A stretch of DNA of 10,887 nucleotides from NCBI GenBank assembly GCA_017540385.1, contig JAFYBD010000211.1, forward strand, positions 1 to 10,887, written 5' to 3'. A program made the position numbers and the translations under genes. A model generated the notes under the pieces. The model ran no database searches and was not told where the DNA came from. It worked only from the letters and a program-made list of their open reading frames with translations. Shown here one piece after another: positions 5,784 through 10,887 of the stretch. Each line of letters opens with the position of its first letter. The stretch's first letter is position 1. The stretch is from Lentisphaeria bacterium (GTDB lineage Bacteria > Verrucomicrobiota > Lentisphaeria > Victivallales > UBA1829).

Positions 5784-7165
5784 ACTCCGGGCGCATCCGC
5801 ATCCTCTTCCTCATCCTGGCCGACGTCTTCACGCTCTCGGCCAGCTGGCTCGGCACGGCCCTGGTCTATCACGCCATGGGCGGACGTTACGAAATGTCCA
5901 CGTACACCGCCATGTGGCCGTTCCTGTTCATCTTTGTCCTGCTCGCGTCCGTGGTCCGGCTGTACCACGGCAATCTCTTCTACCCGGGGATGGCGCTCGA
6001 CCAGGTGGAGGAGACGCGCCGGATGGTCTACACGGTCCTCACGACGTATCTGCTGCTCTTCTGCTACCTCACGTTCTCACGCAGCGTGGAGGAGTTCTCC
6101 CGCGTGGTCATCGTGGTCAGCGCAGCCCTGAACATCGTCTTCGCCGAGCTCGTGCGCGGGTTCGTGCGAAAGGTCCTGAAATGGCTGGACGTGGGGCAGA
6201 TACCGGTCCTGATCGCCGGGGCGGGCAAATGCGGCCGCAGACTCGCCGAAGAGGTCGCCGGCGACGCGCATTTCGGGCTCCGGGTCGTCGGATTCGTCGA
6301 CGACGACGAACGCATCGCGGACCGTCTCGGCTCCCTGAAGGACGCTCCGTCCATCGCGGCGCGTCACGGCGCAGGGTTCCTGATCTGCTGCCTGCCGCCC
6401 CCGGCCATTCAGAAGAACATCCAGGTCTACATGAAGCATTTCCGGCAGATTCTGCTGATGGCGGACAACATCGGCCTGCCCGTGGCCTGGGGTTCCCCGG
6501 TCTGCATCCACGAGATCGCCGGGCTCGAGATACGCAACCAGCTGCTGCGCGTGATCCCGCGCATCACCAAGATCATCCTCGAATTCGTCCTCGCCTGCTT
6601 CAGCATCGTGCTCCTCATCCCGGTCTTCCTCTGCCTCGCCGTGATCGTGAAGCTCTCCAGCCGGGGCCCGGTCTTCTACTGCGCGGACCGCCTCGGCAAA
6701 AACGGCCGCCCCATCCGCGTCTGGAAATTCCGCACGATGTACATCAACGCCGAGGACCAGCTCGAACTGATCCTCGCGAACGACCCGAAGCTCGCCGCCG
6801 AATGGCGCGCCAACTTCAAGCTCGAGCACGACCCCCGGATCACCCCCATCGGGCGCATCCTGCGGAAGACCAGCCTGGACGAGCTGCCGCAGTTCTTCAA
6901 CGTCATCACCGGCGAACTCGCCTTGATCGGGCCGCGTCCCATCGTGAAGGCCGAGATCCCGTATTACGGGGCCGACTACGAAGTCTTCTCGCGCGTGAAA
7001 CCCGGCATCACCGGCCTCTGGCAGGTATCCGGCCGCAGCGAGACCGGCTACGAGAAGCGCATCGCGCTCGACATGTGGTACATCCAGAACTGGTCCGTGT
7101 GGCTCGACGTGTATATCTTCTTCGCCACCATCGCCGAAGTCCTGAAATGCCGGGGTGCCAGATGA
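5780..7165 (+). CDS. wbaP: WbaP-type undecaprenyl-phosphate sugar phosphotransferase
   Basis: This 461-residue protein should start a surface glycan by moving hexose-1-phosphate from a UDP-sugar to undecaprenyl phosphate at the inner membrane. It has about four N-terminal helices (residues 6-125), a Rossmann-like domain beginning VLIAGAGKCGRRLAEE (about 143-158), a re-entrant hydrophobic helix (about 268-290), and the Bac_transf catalytic domain. The last shows FYCADRLGKNGRPIRVWKFR, the DE dyad D367-E368 in KTSLDELPQFFN, IGPRPIV, YYG and GITGLWQVSGRSETGYEKR. Domain order and length match WbaP, which uses UDP-galactose, although a glucose specificity cannot be ruled out. GTG at 5780 has GGGGAGG (5766-5772) 7 nt upstream and overlaps the previous stop as GTGA. 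The gene ends overlapping the next as ATGA. Confidence 0.92.
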   Translation: MNSGRIRILFLILADVFTLSASWLGTALVYHAMGGRYEMSTYTAMWPFLFIFVLLASVVRLYHGNLFYPGMALDQVEETRRMVYTVLTTYLLLFCYLTFSRSVEEFSRVVIVVSAALNIVFAELVRGFVRKVLKWLDVGQIPVLIAGAGKCGRRLAEEVAGDAHFGLRVVGFVDDDERIADRLGSLKDAPSIAARHGAGFLICCLPPPAIQKNIQVYMKHFRQILLMADNIGLPVAWGSPVCIHEIAGLEIRNQLLRVIPRITKIILEFVLACFSIVLLIPVFLCLAVIVKLSSRGPVFYCADRLGKNGRPIRVWKFRTMYINAEDQLELILANDPKLAAEWRANFKLEHDPRITPIGRILRKTSLDELPQFFNVITGELALIGPRPIVKAEIPYYGADYEVFSRVKPGITGLWQVSGRSETGYEKRIALDMWYIQNWSVWLDVYIFFATIAEVLKCRGAR

Positions 7166-8262
7166 ACGTCGCGCTGATCCATTACTGGATGACCTCCATG
7201 CGCGGCGGCGAGAACGTCCTCGCGGAGCTCTGCCGCCTGTATCCGCGGGCGGACATCTTCACTCACGCCTGGAATCCCGCCGCCGTCGGCGAGCCCTTCA
7301 CCTCGCACCGGATCACGGAGACGTTCATCGGACGTCTCCCCGGGGCGCGCACGGACTGCCAGAAATACCTCCCGCTCATGCCGGCCGCGCTCCGCCGTCT
7401 GAAGCTGGACGGATACGACGTCATCATCTCCAGCGAATCCGGCCCAGCAAAAGGCGTCCGCAAGCCGTCCGGCGCGCTTCATATCTGCTACTGCCACACC
7501 CCCATGCGCTATCTGTGGGACATGAAGGACCTCTACTACCAGGCCGCCGGACCCGGCGGCAAGCTCGCCATGAAGCTCTTCCTCCGGCGCATGCAGGACT
7601 ACGACCGGCGTTCCGCCGACGGCGTCGACCGGTTCATCGCGAACAGCGCGTTCGTGGCCGACCGCATCCGCCGGGTCTACGGACGCGAATCCTCCGTGAT
7701 CCATCCGCCTGTCGACGTGGAGTTCTACGGCGCGTCCGATGCGACCCGCTCCCCCGCGCGCGACGCCTATCTCTGCGCCGGGCAGATCACGCCGTACAAA
7801 CGCGTCGACCTCGCCGTCCTGGCCTGCATCAGGCTCGGCCGCCGTCTGGTCGTGGCCGGGGACGGACCCGAACGGGAACGCGTTCAGCGTCTGGCGGCTG
7901 GTTCCCCGCTGATCTCCTGGGAGGGGCGCTGCTCCCGCGAACGTCTCCGCGAACTCTACGCGAATTCCCGCGCGCTGATCTTCCCGGGCATTGAGGATTT
8001 CGGCATCGTCCCGCTGGAGGCACAGGCCGCCGGCACCCCGGTCATCGCGCTGGGGCAGGGCGGCGCGCTCGAGACCGTGCTCCCCGGCCGGACCGGGCTG
8101 TTCTTCCGCGAGCAGACGCCGGAATCCCTGGCCGCAGCCATCGAAGAGTTCGAATCCGTCTCCTCGTGGGATTCTGCGGCATGCACGGAACACGCCGCGG
8201 CGTTCAATCCCGCGCGCTTCCGCAGCGAGATCGACGCGTTCGTCCGCGCGGCCCTGCCGTGA
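7162..8262 (+). CDS. Family GT4 glycosyltransferase, WbaZ-like
   Basis: This 366-residue soluble or peripheral GT-B enzyme probably adds the next sugar to the lipid-linked glycan begun by the WbaP protein. The N-terminal domain begins MNVALIHYWMTSMRGGENVL, with the Gly-rich acceptor loop. YCHTPMRYLWDM (about residues 111-122) followed by YY is characteristic of the WbaZ-like mannosyltransferase subgroup. The donor domain has AGQITPYKRVDLAV, VVAGDGPER, and the EX7E pair E278 and E286 in IEDFGIVPLEAQAAGTPVIA. ATG at 7162 overlaps the previous stop in ATGA, with only a weak G-run upstream, so translation is probably coupled. It is the last gene of the operon. No classical terminator follows the stop at 8260-8262. 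The donor sugar is not deducible from sequence. Confidence 0.9.
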   Translation: MNVALIHYWMTSMRGGENVLAELCRLYPRADIFTHAWNPAAVGEPFTSHRITETFIGRLPGARTDCQKYLPLMPAALRRLKLDGYDVIISSESGPAKGVRKPSGALHICYCHTPMRYLWDMKDLYYQAAGPGGKLAMKLFLRRMQDYDRRSADGVDRFIANSAFVADRIRRVYGRESSVIHPPVDVEFYGASDATRSPARDAYLCAGQITPYKRVDLAVLACIRLGRRLVVAGDGPERERVQRLAAGSPLISWEGRCSRERLRELYANSRALIFPGIEDFGIVPLEAQAAGTPVIALGQGGALETVLPGRTGLFFREQTPESLAAAIEEFESVSSWDSAACTEHAAAFNPARFRSEIDAFVRAALP

Positions 8263-8264
8263 CC

Positions 8265-8283
8265 GCGTCCCGCGAGCGTCCCG
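8265..8283. repeat. Tandem GCGTCCCG, 11-bp period, upstream of the second promoter
   Basis: GCGTCCCG occurs at 8265-8272 and again at 8276-8283, one helical turn apart, immediately followed by an A6 tract (8284-8289). The repeat begins 3 nt after the GT4 stop codon and ends 30 nt before the -35 hexamer of the next promoter. It shares the GCGTC core and A6 neighbour with the olsB upstream cluster, so the same factor might bind both. In GC-rich DNA an 8-bp repeat is only modest evidence. Confidence 0.28.
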
Positions 8284-8313
8284 AAAAAACGCGAAATATC
8301 TTCCGCTTTCCGG

Positions 8314-8342
8314 TTGAAGTTCCGGCATTTCGGCTGTATCTT
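8314..8342 (+). promoter_or_regulatory. Sigma70-type promoter of the second GT-C-like gene
   Basis: TTGAAG at 8314-8319, a 17-nt spacer and TATCTT at 8337-8342 fit the consensus at four of six bases in each hexamer. They lie in the only AT-rich gap between the GT4 gene and the following gene. Transcription would begin near 8349, with a leader of about 40-45 nt. This implies that the downstream gene is at least partly independent of the olsB operon. Confidence 0.52.
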
Positions 8343-8394
8343 ATTTAGATATGGTTTTTTCTTCGCACCCAACCCCTGATCGGAACGATTGACC

Positions 8395-10074
8395 GTGGAC
8401 CCCGAGAACACAGCCGAACCCCTGGAACCCGCGCCCGAGACGACGTCTCCGGCGAGCACGCGCCGTGCTTTCCCGGCCGGGAGGATCATGCTCGTCTGCG
8501 CGTTCCTGATCCCGCTGCTCTGGCTGGGGGCGCTCCGGGTGCTGGTGATGCCCTCCGCCGAGAATTCCCAGGACTCGCTGTACCACGCGATGATGGCGAA
8601 GCTCGGCCCCTCTGTCTACATGGCGAAGGAGTTCCCGTGGACGCAGATGTCGGTCTGGAAGAGCCATTTCGCCGACAAGGAGCTGATGTACCACGCCGCG
8701 CTGAACGTCATTTTCTCCGTCGAGGAGCTCTTCGGGATCGACCCGCAGCCGCCGTTCCACGCGGCCGCGCTGTTCTTCTCCGCCCTCGCCATTCTCGGCT
8801 GTCTTTTCGCGGCGCGGCGGCTGGGCGTGAGGCCGCTGCTCCTGCTGCTGGGGGCACCGCTCGTCGCCCTGATCGTGCCGAACTACACGTTCCGTCTTTC
8901 GGTCCTGCGTCCCCACATGCTCTCCATCGCGTTCCTCACCTTCTCCACCGGGATCCTCGCGAAAGGCTCCTTCCGGTTCCGTCTGATCGCGATGGGCATC
9001 CTGTCGTTCTGCTTCGCGTGGAGCTATTCGAACCCGCATTTCATCGTGATCGTCCCGCTCGTTTTCGCGCTCACGCGCATCCCCCGCGACGGCTGGCGCG
9101 AACTCTGGCTGCCGGTGATGTCGCTCGCGGCCGTGCTGCTGGGGCTGCTGCTGCATCCGCAGTTCCCGAATTCGTTCACGATCTGGAAAGTCCAGTCGTG
9201 GGACGCCCTGATCGCCCCGATGATGGCCGGGGTCCGGCTCTCCAAGCCGAGCGAGATGCTTTCGCCTCACTTCGGGTTCAACCGCACGGTCTCCCCGCTC
9301 TACCTCATGGCCTGGTGCATCCTCATGATGTACATCCGCATCGTGGAACGCAAGGGGTTCAAACGGACCGATCCGAACCTGCTGGCCGTCACCGTTTTCG
9401 CGTGCGGGTTCACGGCGGGCGTCCTCGTGGCCGCCCGAACCGTCGAATACGCCGGGCCCTTCGTCGCGATCGCATTTCCGGTGATGCTGGAACAGATGCT
9501 CTCGGACGGTTTCCGTCTCCCGCTTGCGATATTCCGCTGGGGCGTGCCGGGTCTGCTGGCCGCGCTGTCCCTGATCCTGGGCGTGTACTCCTCGCATTAT
9601 TTCAAAAAAGAATGTCCGCAGGTCCTGGTGCATCCGCTGCCGAACATCACCGCGTTTCTGAAGGAGAACGTCCCGGCGGGCGGCCAGGTGGTGAATCTGG
9701 ACTGGAGCGATTTCCCCGCGCTGTTCTACTACGATCCGGACCACCTGTGGCAATGGGGCATGGATCCGATGTTCTCGTACTCCGTCGATCCGCGCCGGAC
9801 GCTGCTGCTGACCTGGACTACGCCCGGCCTGGGCGGGGATACGTTCCCGGAGGACGTCTACAAGGCGTTCGGGGCGAAATACGGCGTGCTGCTGTGGCCG
9901 CGCATTTCCCAGGCGTCGTACCTGTACGACCACGGATGGAAGATCGTGAAATCGTTCCTGGAGCCGGGGCAGGAGGAGGGCTGGATCTTCGCCCTCGACG
10001 AACGCCTGCTGTACCCGCAGCCGGGAGGATTCGGCAAAACACGGAAGGAGTCCCCGGACTCGATCAGCGACTGA
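8395..10074 (+). CDS. Uncharacterised GT-C-like polytopic membrane protein with soluble C-terminal domain
   Basis: This protein has 559 residues from GTG at 8395. TTG at 8389 would give 561. GTG is preferred because GGA (8382-8384) lies 10 nt before it, against about 4 nt for TTG. Neither site is strong. A hydrophilic, Pro/Glu/Thr-rich N-terminus precedes about ten membrane helices. The first outer loop has PSAENSQDSLYHAM, placing acidic residues where GT-C enzymes keep theirs, and SYSNPHFIVIVP lies in a later helix. The C-terminal domain contains NLDWSDFPALFYYDPDHLWQ (434-453) then WGMDPMFSYSVDP. A similar Asp-Trp...Phe-Tyr-Tyr...Gly-x-Asp-Pro pattern occurs in other uncharacterised large bacterial membrane proteins. 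A lipid-linked sugar transferase role is plausible but unproven. It has its own promoter; thiC follows after a riboswitch leader. Confidence 0.72.
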   Translation: MDPENTAEPLEPAPETTSPASTRRAFPAGRIMLVCAFLIPLLWLGALRVLVMPSAENSQDSLYHAMMAKLGPSVYMAKEFPWTQMSVWKSHFADKELMYHAALNVIFSVEELFGIDPQPPFHAAALFFSALAILGCLFAARRLGVRPLLLLLGAPLVALIVPNYTFRLSVLRPHMLSIAFLTFSTGILAKGSFRFRLIAMGILSFCFAWSYSNPHFIVIVPLVFALTRIPRDGWRELWLPVMSLAAVLLGLLLHPQFPNSFTIWKVQSWDALIAPMMAGVRLSKPSEMLSPHFGFNRTVSPLYLMAWCILMMYIRIVERKGFKRTDPNLLAVTVFACGFTAGVLVAARTVEYAGPFVAIAFPVMLEQMLSDGFRLPLAIFRWGVPGLLAALSLILGVYSSHYFKKECPQVLVHPLPNITAFLKENVPAGGQVVNLDWSDFPALFYYDPDHLWQWGMDPMFSYSVDPRRTLLLTWTTPGLGGDTFPEDVYKAFGAKYGVLLWPRISQASYLYDHGWKIVKSFLEPGQEEGWIFALDERLLYPQPGGFGKTRKESPDSISD

Positions 10075-10102
10075 CACAACCAACAATCACATATCACACC
10101 GA

Positions 10103-10213
10103 GAGCAGGGGAGTCCGCCGAAACGGGCTGAGAGGAAGCCGCCAGGGCTTCGACCCATGTGCGCCGCACGGCGCGCGGGACCTGATTTGGATCATGCCAA
10201 CGCAGGGATTTGC
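10103..10213 (+). promoter_or_regulatory. TPP (THI-box) riboswitch controlling thiC
   Basis: The conserved thiamine-pyrophosphate aptamer blocks are present in order: AGGGG (10107-10111), CTGAGA (10128-10133), ACCTGAT (10180-10186) and GGATCATGCCAACGCAGGGA (10189-10208). TTGG (10187-10190) pairs with CCAA (10197-10200), a compensated form of the usual CTGG/CCAG stem. CCTG (10181-10184) pairs with CAGG (10203-10206). Two hairpins fill the variable arm: GAAGCC/GGCTTC (10135-10151) and GCGCC/GGCGC (10161-10174). No intrinsic terminator lies before the ATG, so TPP probably blocks translation initiation at AGGAG (10244-10248). A promoter for this leader is not clear; CTGACA at 10071-10076 with TATCAC at 10092-10097 is poorly spaced. 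The stretch 10075-10102 holds nothing else recognisable. Confidence 0.95.
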
Positions 10214-10254
10214 CGGAGGATGCTTTCCTGCTCGAGAACACAAAGGAGTTCAGC

Positions 10255-10887
10255 ATGAAAGCTAAGATGACGCAAATGGACGCCGCCAAGCGCGGCATCG
10301 TGACGCCGGAAGCGGCCGCAGTGGCCGCCTCGGAATACCTCGCGCCGGAGTTCATCCGGGACGGCGTGGCCGCGGGCACCATCGTGATCCCGGCGAACGT
10401 GAACCACACGAGCCTGAAGCCGATGGGCATCGGGCGGGCGCTCCGCACGAAGATCAACTCCAATATCGGCAATTCGCAGACCTCCAGCTGTCCGAAGAAC
10501 GAGTTCGAAAAGCTCGAAACCTCCCTCAAATACGGCGCGGACACCATCATGGACCTCAGCACCCGCGGCGACCTGGCGCTCTTCCGGGGCGAACTCATCA
10601 GGCAGTCCCCGATCCCGGTCGGCACCGTCCCGGTCTACGAGATCGCCGCACGCGCCGGAGCCGGAAAGTTCGACCGCGCCACCATCCTGTCGGTCGTGGA
10701 GGACCAGGCGAAACAGGGCGTCGACTACATGACCATTCACGCCGGACTGCTGGCGAAACACGTCCCCGTCGCGCTGAAGCGCAAGCTCGGGATCGTGAGC
10801 CGCGGCGGCGCGCTGATCGCCGCCTGGATGGGCGACCACAAGATGGAGAACCCGTTCTACGAAGCCTTCGACGACATCCTGGCCATC
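10255..10887 (+). CDS. thiC: Phosphomethylpyrimidine synthase ThiC, C-terminus cut by the window edge
   Basis: ThiC is a radical-SAM [4Fe-4S] enzyme that rearranges aminoimidazole ribotide into hydroxymethylpyrimidine phosphate, the pyrimidine half of thiamine. The 211 visible residues contain FIRDGVAAGTIVIPANVNH (about 34-52), the LRTKINSNIGNS strand, GADTIMDLS, PVGTVPVYE, DYMTIHAGL and GIVSRGGALIA, all in family order. The core begins near residue 35, so this is the short bacterial/archaeal form without the long N-terminal extension of Escherichia coli ThiC. The usual MDLSTGG sequence reads MDLSTRG here, a minor change. The cluster-binding CxxCxxxxC tail lies beyond the window. ATG at 10255 is set by AGGAG 6 nt upstream and by the riboswitch. 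Expression should fall when TPP is abundant. Confidence 0.96.
   Translation, partial: MKAKMTQMDAAKRGIVTPEAAAVAASEYLAPEFIRDGVAAGTIVIPANVNHTSLKPMGIGRALRTKINSNIGNSQTSSCPKNEFEKLETSLKYGADTIMDLSTRGDLALFRGELIRQSPIPVGTVPVYEIAARAGAGKFDRATILSVVEDQAKQGVDYMTIHAGLLAKHVPVALKRKLGIVSRGGALIAAWMGDHKMENPFYEAFDDILAI

Noticed and set aside
8263..8313. Possible terminator after the GT4 gene
   Set aside because: The GCGTCCCG copies are direct, not inverted, and no stable stem followed by a T-run can be drawn.
8341..10086. A 581-codon minus-strand frame opposite the second GT-C-like gene
   Set aside because: Its composition (Arg/Gln/Glu/His-rich, no hydrophobic core or motif) marks it as an antisense shadow, and no promoter serves it.
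10209..10254. Intrinsic terminator as the expression platform of the TPP riboswitch
   Set aside because: The only local stem, AGGA/TCCT at 10217-10229, is weak and is not followed by a T-run, so translational control is more likely.

Overview
The window is GC-rich bacterial chromosome, almost all coding, with very short or overlapping gene junctions and frequent GTG starts. No rRNA, tRNA, insertion sequence, CRISPR array or phage gene is visible. A secreted DUF5060-type glycosidase, an ornithine-lipid gene pair and WbaP/GT4 surface-glycan genes suggest a Gram-negative bacterium that degrades polysaccharide. The overall style recalls the PVC group (Lentisphaerota/Verrucomicrobiota/Planctomycetota). 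That placement is a guess, because no marker gene is present to fix it.

Layout. (1) 1-1367, minus strand: the N-terminal 455 codons of an exported DUF5060 plus TIM-barrel glycoside hydrolase, cut by the left edge. (2) 1368-1685: a divergent control region. It holds a good sigma70-type promoter for each side and several unexplained elements: a dyad inside one promoter spacer, 11-bp direct repeats 21 bp apart, a 14-bp palindrome, a cluster of GCGTC/GACGC boxes with a perfect 14-bp repeat, and A/T tracts recurring about every 11 bp. (3) 1686-8262, plus strand: six tightly packed genes, probably one operon. They are olsB, olsA, a CobS-like membrane protein without the recognisable catalytic motifs, a GT-C type membrane glycosyltransferase, a WbaP-type phosphoglycosyl transferase and a WbaZ-like GT4 glycosyltransferase. 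(4) 8263-10074: a separate promoter and a second large polytopic GT-C-like protein. (5) 10075-10887: a clear TPP riboswitch and the first 211 codons of short-form thiC, cut by the right edge.

How the genes fit together. OlsB and OlsA would make an amino-acid-containing, phosphorus-free membrane lipid (ornithine lipid, or a glycine/serine lipid). WbaP would load the first sugar phosphate on undecaprenyl phosphate, the GT4 enzyme would extend it in the cytoplasm, and the GT-C protein would transfer sugar on the far side of the membrane. Why lipid and glycan genes share one transcript with a motif-less CobS relative is the main open question here. The thiC gene is an unrelated thiamine biosynthesis gene controlled by its own riboswitch.
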